Shown here: one piece after another, positions 44,818-53,835 of the stretch | Position numbering within the stretch: the first letter of the stretch is position 1 | Layout: each line of letters begins with the position of its first letter | Source of the DNA: an uncultured Clostridia bacterium | GTDB lineage: Bacteria > Bacillota > Clostridia > Oscillospirales > Ruminococcaceae | Direction: 5' to 3' | Assembly: GCA_944386805.1 (NCBI GenBank) | Contig: CALXCO010000009.1 | Coordinates: 1-64,000 of the forward strand | Length of the DNA stretch: 64,000 nt | Position numbers and translations under genes: made by a program | Notes under the pieces: generated by a model | Database searches by the model: none | Told to the model about the DNA's origin: nothing | The model's input: the letters and a program-made list of their open reading frames with translations, nothing else

Positions 44818-46878
44818 TTACCGTCCAATTGCCTTGATTGGCGAACCGGCGTCGCCTACGATTTTATAATAAGTCCGTGCCGTCAGCAGATAAACAATCA
44901 CATATACCAGCGCAAAAATCAGGAAGGTAATCAGCGTGCAAATCCCAAACAGGCCGGTGTTGTTCAGGGCAAACAGTTGCAGCATCCGCGAAACCATCGG
45001 GAACGCGACCACAACATGCACACCTGCAACCAGAAGCGGCAGGAAAAAGACCATCAGCACCTGTGTTCCAATGCTCTTTTTGACGGTATGGGTATCCATG
45101 CCGACCTTCTGCATTATGACAAACCGTTCGCGGTCGTCGTACCCTTCCGACACCTGTTTATAGTAGATGATCAGCACCGCTGCCATCGTGAACACCATTC
45201 CCAGGAAGATTCCCAAAAACAGGAAACTACCATACATTGCGTACAGATCGTCATAATTGGTCTGGCGGCTCAGCATGAGGGTATTGAAAAACTCATTTTC
45301 ACGCATCAGTTCGCTGATTTCAGACACAACATCCTCGAAAGCTGCAATCTTTGTCTCAGCATCCCCCTCCAGCTCCAGACCGATGGTATACAGCATGTCG
45401 CTTGCCCGTTCGGCGTATGCCTGGCACTGCATCGTATAAATGGCATCCACCACCGACTGATCGGCAACGACAATATACTGACTGTTAATCATCGAGACCA
45501 GCGCTTCCCGGTTGTTGAGCGGAAATTCGGTCAGATTCTCGGCAACTGAAAATTGCATATCATTCAGCTGGATGGTATCGTAATGTTCACCGGTATTGTT
45601 ATACGACAGCACTTCATCCGCCGCAAGTGTCACCGACTGTCCAGACATCCGGTTATAATCCGAAACCGGTATGACGCCAAAGCTCATGACGCTGCCCAGA
45701 TTGGTATCGACATAATTCATCGTATCTACGCTGAAAACCCCTGGCTGAAGTCTGGTCGCGGTAAAGCTCAGATTCACAAACGATTTTATATCGCTCACTT
45801 CGGCACAGCTTTCGGCCGTGTCGACCGCCGCATGATAAAACTGTTCCATCAGTTCAGGAGAGGCAGGTTCATCCGTATCAACATTCCGCATATTCAGACT
45901 GGTTTCAATTTCAAATGGATACTGTGTCTGGATGATATCCTCCATCCCGCTGTACAGGCTGACGGTTGTGGAAATCGTCACCAGCACCATCGTCGACAGG
46001 ATACAGATATTGGCCAGTCCGACCGCGTTCTGCTTCATCCGGTAAATCAGTCCGGAAATCGCGGTAAACGGCCCGATACGGTAATACAGCCGTTTATTTT
46101 TCCGGAGCAGTTTCAGAATCGCAATACTTCCCGCGGTAAACAGCGCATAAGTGCCGAAGATAACCAACAGCACGGCGACAAAAAACAGCAGCAGCGCTGA
46201 AAGCGCGTCCTTTACCGTCAGTGCAATTGCGTACCCGCCGCCCAGCGTCACAAATCCAAACAGGGTCAGCAGAATGCGTGCTTTGGGTTCCCGCTCGCCT
46301 TTGGAAACCGAGTGCAGCAGTTCAATCGGGCTGGAACGGAATACATTGAAAATGTTCGCAACCAGACAGATCAGGAAGATCATTCCGAATTCTGCTGTGG
46401 TCATACAAATGCCCGATATGCTGATTTCAAACCCCATCGGCACGCCAAACCGCAAAATCTGTGCCAGTACCAGCAGCGTCAGCTTGGAAAACAACATTCC
46501 TGCCGCCAGTCCTGCTATCAGACATCCACTACCCAGCAGCACCGTTTCAAACAGCATCAGAATTGCGATATGCCGTTTTTCCATTCCGAGAATGTTGTAC
46601 AGTCCCAGTTCCCGCCGCCTCCGCCGGATAATAAACGAGTTGGCATAGCAGATAATGAACACGGAAAAAATCGACAGGACAAATATCCCGATTCCCATCA
46701 TCATCTTGACGTATTCTGCCCCACGCTCAAAATCCAGCGATTTGTTGGTCGCAATGTCGCTCATGATATAGTACATCGCGGCTGTTCCGATACAACAAAG
46801 GCTGTACGGCAGATAAAACCGGCGGTTGTTGACCAGATTCTGAACCGCCATCTTGATATAAAAGAAGAGTCTGCGCAT
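44818..46878 (-). CDS. BceB-like ABC transporter permease (FtsX family)
   Basis: 686 residues with ten predicted membrane segments; after helices 1-6 or so comes a large extracellular domain (about residues 310-530), then four helices with the FtsX-like segment FVIMQKVGMDTHTVKKSIGTQ interrupted here. This is the layout of BceB/VraG permeases, which free cell-wall precursors from peptide antibiotics and signal through a BceS kinase. Its start overlaps the ATPase stop (TGATG). Confidence 0.88.
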   Translation of the reverse strand: MRRLFFYIKMAVQNLVNNRRFYLPYSLCCIGTAAMYYIMSDIATNKSLDFERGAEYVKMMMGIGIFVLSIFSVFIICYANSFIIRRRRRELGLYNILGMEKRHIAILMLFETVLLGSGCLIAGLAAGMLFSKLTLLVLAQILRFGVPMGFEISISGICMTTAEFGMIFLICLVANIFNVFRSSPIELLHSVSKGEREPKARILLTLFGFVTLGGGYAIALTVKDALSALLLFFVAVLLVIFGTYALFTAGSIAILKLLRKNKRLYYRIGPFTAISGLIYRMKQNAVGLANICILSTMVLVTISTTVSLYSGMEDIIQTQYPFEIETSLNMRNVDTDEPASPELMEQFYHAAVDTAESCAEVSDIKSFVNLSFTATRLQPGVFSVDTMNYVDTNLGSVMSFGVIPVSDYNRMSGQSVTLAADEVLSYNNTGEHYDTIQLNDMQFSVAENLTEFPLNNREALVSMINSQYIVVADQSVVDAIYTMQCQAYAERASDMLYTIGLELEGDAETKIAAFEDVVSEISELMRENEFFNTLMLSRQTNYDDLYAMYGSFLFLGIFLGMVFTMAAVLIIYYKQVSEGYDDRERFVIMQKVGMDTHTVKKSIGTQVLMVFFLPLLVAGVHVVVAFPMVSRMLQLFALNNTGLFGICTLITFLIFALVYVIVYLLTARTYYKIVGDAGSPIKAIGR

Positions 46879-47669
46879 CAGAGTCCCTGCCCTTCTTCCG
46901 GTTTGGCGTCCTCCCGGACTGCCGAACCGACCAGCGTCAGCGTGTCGGATATCCGCGAAAACATCTCTTCACTGGACAGGCTGCCGCGGTACAGCTGGTG
47001 GTAGATCTCGCCGTCCCGCAAAAACAGCACCCGTTTCGCCATCGATGCCGCACGCACCGAATGAGTGACCATGACAATCGTCTGGCCGGACCGGTTGATC
47101 TTTTCAAACAGCCGCAGCAGCGAATCGGTTGCACGTGAATCCAGTGCGCCGGTCGGTTCGTCGGCCAAAATCAGCTGTGGGTTGGTAATCAGCGCCCGTG
47201 CGACCGCTGCCCGCTGTTTCTGGCCGCCGGATACCTCATATGGGTACTTCTTAATCAGATCGGCAATCCCCAGCATCTCGACAATCGGTATCAGCCGTTC
47301 TTCCATCTCACGGTATTTGACTCCCTGCAACACCAGCGGCAGTAATATATTATCTCCCAGCGTAAAGGTGTCCAGCAGGTTGAAGTCCTGAAAGACAAAC
47401 CCCAGATTATCCCGCCTGAATGCCGACAGCTGACGTTCCGGCAGGGAAGAGAGTTCCACACCATTGAGGTCGACCTTGCCGGATGTCGGACGGTCAAGGG
47501 CGGCGAGGATATTCAGCAGGGTTGTTTTGCCTGAACCGGACTCACCCATGATTGCGACATACTCCCCATCTTCTACCGAAAAGTTTACGTTATGCAGTGC
47601 TTCGACCTGGGCGCCTCCCAGACGTGTCACATAGATTTTTTGCAGATGACTGATTGTAAGCAGTGCCAT
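46878..47669 (-). CDS. BceA-like ABC transporter ATP-binding protein
   Basis: 263 residues. Walker A GESGSGKTT, signature VSGGQKQRAAVARA, Walker B LILADEPTGALD and H-loop VMVTHS are intact. The LSALRRDNLGFVFQDFNLLD-type Q-loop region matches the BceA/MacB group. Start ATG behind AGGAAGG. A promoter with a BceR-type box lies directly upstream, so the operon is probably induced by the nearby two-component system when peptide antibiotics are present. Confidence 0.92.
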   Translation of the reverse strand: MALLTISHLQKIYVTRLGGAQVEALHNVNFSVEDGEYVAIMGESGSGKTTLLNILAALDRPTSGKVDLNGVELSSLPERQLSAFRRDNLGFVFQDFNLLDTFTLGDNILLPLVLQGVKYREMEERLIPIVEMLGIADLIKKYPYEVSGGQKQRAAVARALITNPQLILADEPTGALDSRATDSLLRLFEKINRSGQTIVMVTHSVRAASMAKRVLFLRDGEIYHQLYRGSLSSEEMFSRISDTLTLVGSAVREDAKPEEGQGL

Positions 47670-47751
47670 TGCGGCAGCCTTCCTTTCTGAGCCACCGTCC
47701 GGAGCGGTGACTTTTCAAACTGATTGCGGGCTTTCCCTGACCCGTATCTGT

Positions 47752-47827
47752 ATTATACCAGAGATTGACCGCTACTGCCATCGAATCATCTTACAAAAAC
47801 CCTCCCGTTCCTTACAGTTTTGTAAGA
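47752..47827 (-). promoter_or_regulatory. Bce-type promoter with response-regulator box
   Basis: On the minus strand a perfect CTTACA-N4-TGTAAG palindrome (47827-47812) matches the BceR consensus TNACA-N4-TGTAA; a second TGTAAG half-site (47796-47791) follows 21 bases downstream, two helical turns. TATAAT is at 47757-47752 and there is no good -35 box, as expected for an activated promoter. Confidence 0.75.
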
Positions 47828-47831
47828 CAGA

Positions 47832-47861
47832 AAAAAGCGGCCCCATCTTCTGGAACCGCCT
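47832..47861 (-). terminator. Terminator behind M20 gene
   Basis: GCGGTTCC pairs with GGGGCCGC (with G-U) and six T residues follow on the minus strand. Confidence 0.75.
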
Positions 47862-47883
47862 TTGCATATTCATCTGTATAAAA

Positions 47884-49074
47884 TCAGTTTTCCTCGGCAA
47901 GCGCCTGCAAATAGACCGCAACTTCCATCCGCAGTGCATCCATCAGCCCGCGTTCATCAATCTGGAAATGGCAGTTATGATGCGGCGAGGATGTGATCGG
48001 ACGCTCCGGGTCGGCAACGCCAACATGGAAAAATGCGCCCGGTTTTTCCAGTTCGTAGAAGGAAAAGTCCTCGGCACCCATCGACAGCTTTTTCGGTGCA
48101 ATCTCAAATCCGAGCGCCTCCGCTGCTTTATGTACAATCCCGACTTCCCGTTCAGTATGGACGCAGGACGGGAATCCGAACAGCAGCTGTGCGTCACATT
48201 CCAGACCATATGCCGCGCAGATACCCTCACTGATTCGTTTGATCTCGGCAAAAATCGTATCCATCGCTTCATTGCCGAGTGCTCTGGTATCGCCGCTGAC
48301 CCATGCGTCGTCCGGGATGACATTGAGGTACTTCGGGTCGCCGCCGCGAATCGAGGTGACCGACAGCACCGCAACCGTGCTGGGAGACAGTTTTTCCGGA
48401 CGAAGGGTCGTCAGCGCCGTTCCGATTGCACAGGCAACCGGCATCGGGTTGAGTGCCTTATCGGGAGAAGAGGAGTGACCGCCTTTGCCGATGATATGGA
48501 TATTGAACTCACTGCACGCGCCGGAAGCCGGTCCTGCAAAGCAGTCGACCGTCCCAAGCGGATGACCCGACGCAACATGACAGCCAAAAATGTAATCGAC
48601 GTCCTTCATGACACCTTCCTTACAAAGGGTCACTGCACCACCGGGGAATTTTTCCTCGGCAGGCTGGAAGATGAATTTTACCCGTCCTTTGAGGATATCA
48701 CGGTTTTTGTTCATCAGGTCGGCAAGGCAGAGCAAAATCGCTGCATGGCAGTCATGCCCACAGGCGTGCATGACGCCGGTAACCGTCGAACGATACGGAA
48801 GGTCGTTGTCTTCATCGACCGGCAGTGCGTCAATATCTGCCCGGAATGCGATGGTCGGTCCGGGGACGCCGCTGTCAATCACGCCGACGACGGCATTGCC
48901 GCTGTAGCCGGGTTCCTCGGCGACACCCGACTGGGCAAGATGTTCCCGGATAAATGCCGCAGTCCCGACTTCTTCAAAAGACAGTTCCGGATGGGCATGC
49001 AGATAATGCCGGTATTCGAGAATCGTCTGTTCGTAGGGTGCAGCGAGTGCGGCTGCCTGTTCTTTGATGTTCAT
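47884..49074 (-). CDS. M20 family amidohydrolase/peptidase
   Basis: 396-residue zinc hydrolase of the N-acyl-amino-acid amidohydrolase (hippurate hydrolase/IAL) branch. Metal and catalytic motifs MHACGHDCHAA (about 100-110), QPAEEKFPGGA (about 137) and GAEDFSFYE (about 358) are present, with the lid/dimerisation domain between. It removes acyl groups from amino acids or related amides in the cytosol; substrate unknown. ATG start behind AAAGGAG. Single-gene unit with its own terminator. Confidence 0.92.
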   Translation of the reverse strand: MNIKEQAAALAAPYEQTILEYRHYLHAHPELSFEEVGTAAFIREHLAQSGVAEEPGYSGNAVVGVIDSGVPGPTIAFRADIDALPVDEDNDLPYRSTVTGVMHACGHDCHAAILLCLADLMNKNRDILKGRVKFIFQPAEEKFPGGAVTLCKEGVMKDVDYIFGCHVASGHPLGTVDCFAGPASGACSEFNIHIIGKGGHSSSPDKALNPMPVACAIGTALTTLRPEKLSPSTVAVLSVTSIRGGDPKYLNVIPDDAWVSGDTRALGNEAMDTIFAEIKRISEGICAAYGLECDAQLLFGFPSCVHTEREVGIVHKAAEALGFEIAPKKLSMGAEDFSFYELEKPGAFFHVGVADPERPITSSPHHNCHFQIDERGLMDALRMEVAVYLQALAEEN

Positions 49075-49125
49075 GATTCAATCTCCTTTATGGCATGATA
49101 TCCGGCGGTTAATGGACAACGCCGC

Positions 49126-49153
49126 TTGCTTTTTCATTTTAAAGTAGTATAAT
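49126..49153 (+). promoter_or_regulatory. Promoter of PPOX-family gene
   Basis: TTGCTT (49126-49131) and TATAAT (49148-49153), spacer 16. Confidence 0.6.
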
Positions 49154-49229
49154 ATTAGTATAAGACAGAACCCGACGTCTGTCAACCAGTTCAAATCAAT
49201 TTTATTTCCCAGGAAAGGATGTATCTATC

Positions 49230-49628
49230 ATGGAAAAAGTGCTTGAATTTTTGCAGCAGGCAAAAACATGGTTCCTCGCAACGGTCGAGGGTGATCAGCC
49301 CCGTGTCCGTCCATTCGGCGCACAGATGGTCTATAACGGAAAGCTGTACATCACAACCAGCAATCAGAAAAACGTCTATAAACAGATGATCGCAAATCCC
49401 AAAGTCGAAATCTGTGGAATGAATCCCGACGGCCGTTGGATTCGGATCACCGGTAAGGTGGCAGAAGACAACTCCGTCGAAGCAAAACAGGCAATGCTGG
49501 ACGCAAATCCCAGCCTGACCCGGATGTATGCAGTCGATGACGGCAAGTTTGCTGTCCTGGCTTTTGAAAAGGGGGCTGTAGCGGTCATCAGCTCGTTTAC
49601 CGCCGCTCCCGAAACGATTCAGCTGTAA
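49230..49628 (+). CDS. Pyridoxamine 5'-phosphate oxidase family protein
   Basis: 132 residues, split-barrel flavin-binding fold. The N-terminal WFLATVEGDQPRVRPFG and KVEICGMNPDGRWIRITG segments are typical of the short FMN/F420-type PPOX-like proteins. Such proteins reduce or bind flavins; they are usually not true PdxH. ATG behind AGGAAAGG. Bounded by its own promoter and a shared terminator. Confidence 0.88.
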   Translation: MEKVLEFLQQAKTWFLATVEGDQPRVRPFGAQMVYNGKLYITTSNQKNVYKQMIANPKVEICGMNPDGRWIRITGKVAEDNSVEAKQAMLDANPSLTRMYAVDDGKFAVLAFEKGAVAVISSFTAAPETIQL

Positions 49629-49646
49629 TCTTCTCTGTATAACACA

Positions 49647-49697
49647 AATGCCGGAAGATATCCGCAGGACTCTGTCTGCGGCCGTCTTCCGGCATTT
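49647..49697. terminator. Bidirectional terminator
   Basis: Long stem built from AAATGCCGGAAGA and its complement with an inner CCGCAG/CTGCGG stem; AAA and TTTTT ends allow use by both converging genes. Confidence 0.85.
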
Positions 49698-52376
49698 TTA
49701 TTGCGTATCGTCGGGAAGCGGCGGCATACTGTCCGCAAGCCGCGCCCGCTTTTTGGCACCGCGGCGGTTCTGCTCGGCGATCATCTCCGAGATACGGGCT
49801 TCCACCCTTTTCACTTCATCATAAAACATCCCGGCGGAAATGCGGGTCGAACCGTGCCCCAGGATGATGGTCTGTTCAAGGTTATCCGACGTCGCAACCC
49901 GGACACGCCGTTTTCTGGCAGTATCCCGGCCAAGGGCATAAGTCACCTTCTCGATATACATATCCGCTGTTTCCGCTTCTTCGGTGTAGACGATGTAAAC
50001 ATCGTTCTGACGTTCGACCTTTGCCTTGCCGCCTTTTACCCGGTAGGCATCGAACACGACAATCAATCCACACTGTTTATACCCCTGATAATTGCAGAGG
50101 ATGTCGACCAGCGCCTGCCGCGCTGCATCAAGGTTGACCGCGGCCTGCTCCTTCAGCTCGTCCCATGCAAAGATGATATTATACCCGTCGACCAGCAAAA
50201 ACTCCTCGACGTCCTCCATCTCCCGCAGCAAGGCCGCTTTATCCAGCTGCCGGACGGTATTCTGCGGCAGAAAATCCCGGCGTTTGATCTCCCCGTAGGT
50301 TCGGGTAAAAATCGCTTCCAGTTCCTTATCTTCTTCTCTGGTACCGGAATAGATCATCCTGCCGGTCATCCGGGCAGGCGGTTCATCTTCTGGAGGAGGC
50401 TGTTCTTCGGTTTCCAGTTCCAGCCCTGCGAGGTGCATATGGGACGGTACGTCCATCCAGCGGACCACAACACCCGCTCCATGAGAACAGAACACCGAAT
50501 CCGGGCTGTTTTCCATATCCGCCTCCGGATTATACCCAAACGCTGCGATCACTTCATCAGCATTGTGACAGGGCTGGTACCCCTTGACCCGCAGGGTAAG
50601 CCGTCCACGTCCGCGGGTATAGGCGGTCAACTCCTGCTGGTAATCCCGCATACAGCTGACCGGCGCACTCCCGGTCAGCACCGACATACCTTCTTCCATG
50701 TCGGGTGTGTCAAACTCGCCCGACCGCAGTTCGATGTCGTGCATCGCACGTCCGATGTTCTCGGACGGCACTTCCAGCTGGAACGTATAATACGGTTCCA
50801 GCAGCACCGATTCTGCCTGCATCAGTCCCTGGCGTACCGCACGGTAGGTCGCCTGACGGAAGTCGCCGCCTTCGGTATGCTTGAGGTGGGCCTTTCCGGC
50901 AACCAGCGTGATTTTCATGTCGGTGATCGGGCTGCCGGTCAGCACGCCGATATGCTCCTTTTCGCCCAGATGGGTCAGAATCAGCCGCTGCCAGTTGCGG
51001 TCAAGGTCGTCCTCGCTGACGGTCGAGTCAAATACAAGGCCGCTTCCCGGTTCACCGGGTTCCATCAGCAGATGAACCTCCGCATAATGGCGCAGCGGCT
51101 CAAAATGTCCGACGCCCTCGACAGTGTTGGCGATTGTTTCCTTATATACAATGTTGCCCTCTCCGAAGGTGACGTCCATTCCGAAACGGTCGGCAATCAG
51201 CCGCTGCAAAATCTCCAGCTGTACTTCACCCATCAGCTGGACATGGATTTCCGAAAGCTGTTCATTCCATACCATATGCAGCTGCGGGTCTTCCTCCTCC
51301 AGCTGAGAAAGCTTGCGGAATGCCTCATAAACCGGTGTTCCTTCCGGCAGTTCCAGCCGATAGGTCAGGACCGGCACCAGTACAGGTGCCGCAGCATTCT
51401 GTTCAAACCCAAGCCCGTCTCCGGACAGCGTTTTAGACAGACCAGTCACAGCGATGACCGACCCTGCTGGCGCATAATCGGTCAGCCGGTATTTTGCACC
51501 CGAATAAATCCGGAGCTGGTCGGCTTTTTCCTGCCATTCTTCACCGGACGAAACACCGCTGAGCAGTGTTTTGACCGCCAGTCCGCCGCCGGTGATCTTC
51601 ATAAAGGTCAGCCGTGCGCCGGACGCATCCCGGCTCACTTTAAACACCCGTGCGCCGAAGTCCTCACCATATTCCGGAACCGTTGTAAACCGTTCCAGCA
51701 ATCCCAGCAGGGTATCGACCCCGTTCATTTTCAGCGCTGAACCAAAACAGCAGGGAAAAATCTCCCGGTCAGCAATCGCTTTCCGCAGCAGTTCATCCGG
51801 GATTTCTCCCTCTTCCAGATAGCTTTCCAGCAGTTGGTCTCCACAGACTGCCGCCTGTTCATAAAAGCTGTCCCGATCCTCCTCCAGCTGGGCAAAATCG
51901 ATACATCCATCGCCGAACCGTTTGCGGAGCGAGTCCATCAACGCTTTTCGGCCTTCACCGTCCGGGTGTGCCGCATCCAGCAGGTCAACCTTATTGATAA
52001 ACAGGAAAACCGGCACGTTATACCGTTTCAGCAGCCGCCAGAGTGTTTCGGTGTGTCCCTGAATCCCATCGCTGCCGCTGATGACCAGTATTGCTACATC
52101 CAGTACCCCCAATACCCGCTCGGCTTCTGCCGAAAAGTCGACATGGCCGGGTGTATCCAGCAGGGTGACCTCCGTCTCGCCCAATGGAAAAACCGCCTGT
52201 TTGGAAAAAATGGTAATTCCACGTTCCCGTTCGAGCGTTTCGGTATCGAGAAAAGCATCTCCATGGTCGACCCGCCCCAGTTTCCGAAGACAGCCGGCTG
52301 TATATAAAATTCCCTCTGAAAGGGTGGTCTTCCCCGCATCGACATGGGCAAGGATTCCCATTACCAGTTTATTCAT
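49698..52376 (-). CDS. Tet(M)-like translational GTPase fused to YacP/Rae1-like NYN domain
   Basis: 892 residues. Residues about 1-640 form an EF-G-like GTPase of the ribosomal-protection (TetM/O/W) group: G1 AHVDAGKTTL, G2/G3 ERERGIT and DTPGHVDFSAE, G4 NKVD. Instead of the Tet(M) domain-IV loop SPVSTPADFR the protein has HTEGGDFR, so tetracycline release is doubtful. From about residue 715 on a NYN/PIN-like domain follows: LLVDGYNIIFAW, VVFDAYR, AETADMYIEK, RVATSDNLEQ, the pattern of YacP, known in B. subtilis as the A-site ribonuclease Rae1. Start ATG 52376 behind AGGTG; the frame upstream lacks a site. Together the parts suggest ribosome binding at the A site followed by mRNA cleavage. 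Confidence 0.88.
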   Translation of the reverse strand: MNKLVMGILAHVDAGKTTLSEGILYTAGCLRKLGRVDHGDAFLDTETLERERGITIFSKQAVFPLGETEVTLLDTPGHVDFSAEAERVLGVLDVAILVISGSDGIQGHTETLWRLLKRYNVPVFLFINKVDLLDAAHPDGEGRKALMDSLRKRFGDGCIDFAQLEEDRDSFYEQAAVCGDQLLESYLEEGEIPDELLRKAIADREIFPCCFGSALKMNGVDTLLGLLERFTTVPEYGEDFGARVFKVSRDASGARLTFMKITGGGLAVKTLLSGVSSGEEWQEKADQLRIYSGAKYRLTDYAPAGSVIAVTGLSKTLSGDGLGFEQNAAAPVLVPVLTYRLELPEGTPVYEAFRKLSQLEEEDPQLHMVWNEQLSEIHVQLMGEVQLEILQRLIADRFGMDVTFGEGNIVYKETIANTVEGVGHFEPLRHYAEVHLLMEPGEPGSGLVFDSTVSEDDLDRNWQRLILTHLGEKEHIGVLTGSPITDMKITLVAGKAHLKHTEGGDFRQATYRAVRQGLMQAESVLLEPYYTFQLEVPSENIGRAMHDIELRSGEFDTPDMEEGMSVLTGSAPVSCMRDYQQELTAYTRGRGRLTLRVKGYQPCHNADEVIAAFGYNPEADMENSPDSVFCSHGAGVVVRWMDVPSHMHLAGLELETEEQPPPEDEPPARMTGRMIYSGTREEDKELEAIFTRTYGEIKRRDFLPQNTVRQLDKAALLREMEDVEEFLLVDGYNIIFAWDELKEQAAVNLDAARQALVDILCNYQGYKQCGLIVVFDAYRVKGGKAKVERQNDVYIVYTEEAETADMYIEKVTYALGRDTARKRRVRVATSDNLEQTIILGHGSTRISAGMFYDEVKRVEARISEMIAEQNRRGAKKRARLADSMPPLPDDTQ

Positions 52377-52483
52377 CCCATCACCTGAAAAGCTTATTGA
52401 CCGCATCGCGCGTCTTTATTTATTATACCACACTCTTTTATAAAACGGGAGATTTTTCTCCTCTCCCCTTTATAAAAAAAGTC

Positions 52484-52514
52484 TTGACATGGAGCGAACT
52501 CCAGGTTATATAAT
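52484..52514 (+). promoter_or_regulatory. MerR-type promoter of DUF3737 gene
   Basis: TTGACA (52484-52489) and TATAAT (52509-52514) are 19 bases apart, longer than optimal, and the spacer holds the dyad TGGAG-N4-CTCCA (52490-52503). That combination is the hallmark of promoters twisted into activity by MerR-family regulators. No MerR gene is in the window. Confidence 0.7.
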
Positions 52515-52580
52515 AAAACCACAACAAAGAAAGATAACTTCCGCTCCTATTGCAGGAAGAAACAGAAAGGAATGGACAGC

Positions 52581-53426
52581 ATGGAAAAATTTGAAAATCT
52601 GACGCTGGACGCAGAACGTGCGCTGTATGGCATCCACGATGCGGAGGTTGTAAACTGCCGGTTTGAAGGCCCTGCCGACGGAGAATCGGCATTAAAAGAA
52701 TGTGGAAATGTCCACATTCAAAACTGTGATTTTCTGCTCCGTTATCCCCTGTGGCATGTGCATGGCGGTGAAATTGTCAACAGCCGGATGACCGATACCT
52801 GTCGCGCTGCGCTCTGGTATGACAGCGACCTCAATATCTCAGACAGCACCCTCGGCGGCATTAAGGCACTTCGGGAGTGTGACCGCTCAACACTCGCCCG
52901 CTGCAACATTGTTTCGCCGGAATTTGGCTGGTTTTGCCGCGGCGTCAATATCAATGACTGCACGTTGGAAAGTGAATACCCCTTCCTCCAGACACGTGAT
53001 ATGGAAATCGATCACCTGAATATGAAGGGCAAATACTCCTTCCAGTATGTCGAAAATGTCGTCATCCGAAATTCCGTTCTGGATACCAAGGACGCTTTCT
53101 GGCATGCAAGAAATGTCGCCGTTTATGACTCGGTCATCAAAGGCGAATATCTGGCATGGTACAGCAAAAACCTGCGTCTCATCCGCTGTAAAATCATCGG
53201 TACCCAGCCGCTCTGCTACTGCAAAGGTCTGGTATTGAAAGACTGTGAGATGGAAGGCGCCGACTTCGCGTTTGAAAACAGCGAAGTGACCGCAACCATC
53301 AACAGCCATGTGATCAGCGTCAAAAACCCGCACCACGGTTCGATTACCGCCGACAGCATCGGTGAGATTATCCTCGACGAACATCTCCGCAAAGACGCTG
53401 ACTGTGAAATCAAGTCCCGTACATAA
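52581..53426 (+). CDS. DUF3737 family protein (right-handed beta-helix)
   Basis: 281 residues with regular repeats of about 20 residues (e.g. VVNCRFEG, HIQNCDFL, NISDSTLGG, NINDCTLES, VIRNSVLDT), giving a parallel beta-helix. It matches the DUF3737 family, whose function is unknown. No signal peptide is seen. Start ATG 52581, nine bases behind AAAGGA; an ATG three codons earlier lies on the binding site. It is regulated by a MerR-like promoter, which points to a stress or small-molecule response. Confidence 0.82.
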   Translation: MEKFENLTLDAERALYGIHDAEVVNCRFEGPADGESALKECGNVHIQNCDFLLRYPLWHVHGGEIVNSRMTDTCRAALWYDSDLNISDSTLGGIKALRECDRSTLARCNIVSPEFGWFCRGVNINDCTLESEYPFLQTRDMEIDHLNMKGKYSFQYVENVVIRNSVLDTKDAFWHARNVAVYDSVIKGEYLAWYSKNLRLIRCKIIGTQPLCYCKGLVLKDCEMEGADFAFENSEVTATINSHVISVKNPHHGSITADSIGEIILDEHLRKDADCEIKSRT

Positions 53427-53444
53427 TCCATACGCTAACGACAA

Positions 53445-53490
53445 AAATGCTCTCCGGGAATTCGGTTTTCCCGGAGAGCATTTTATTTTA
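53445..53490. terminator. Bidirectional terminator
   Basis: Perfect 12-base stem GCTCTCCGGGAA/TTCCCGGAGAGC flanked by A-run and T-rich tract, between converging genes. Confidence 0.88.
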
Positions 53491-53497
53491 TCTTCTG

Positions 53498-53821
53498 TTA
53501 TACGCCGTACTTTTCGGCCACCATCTGACAAAGGCAGTCGACCGCCTCGTTGTATCCACTTCCTTCGGGCACCTCTTTTCCACGCCAGGAAGCATAATAG
53601 ACGATACCCTCGTCCACTTCTTCTGCCTTGCCGATCATCAGATCATACATTGATTCACTGGCAGCGGTAAAACGGATGCCTGCTTCGTCCCCATCAGGAA
53701 AACTGCCGCAAAGATAGTGCAGTTTTCCGTCCGGCATCAGCAGCTGTAATTCCGCAATATAATAGACCAGTCCGCCTTCTGCAACCCTGCGGCTGCACTG
53801 ACGGTGATAATATTTGCCCAT
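53498..53821 (-). CDS. Conserved-looking hypothetical protein behind pflB
   Basis: 107 residues, soluble, mixed alpha/beta, several tyrosines, three cysteines. I do not recognise the family. ATG behind GCGGAGGAAA, 14 bases after the pflB stop, so it is co-transcribed with pflA-pflB. A role linked to formate-lyase is possible by context only. Confidence 0.7.
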   Translation of the reverse strand: MGKYYHRQCSRRVAEGGLVYYIAELQLLMPDGKLHYLCGSFPDGDEAGIRFTAASESMYDLMIGKAEEVDEGIVYYASWRGKEVPEGSGYNEAVDCLCQMVAEKYGV

Positions 53822-53835
53822 CAGATTTCCTCCGC

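Noticed and set aside
49698-52376. Calling the GTPase a tetracycline resistance gene
   Set aside because: The domain IV loop needed by Tet(M) is replaced and a nuclease domain is fused; resistance should not be inferred.
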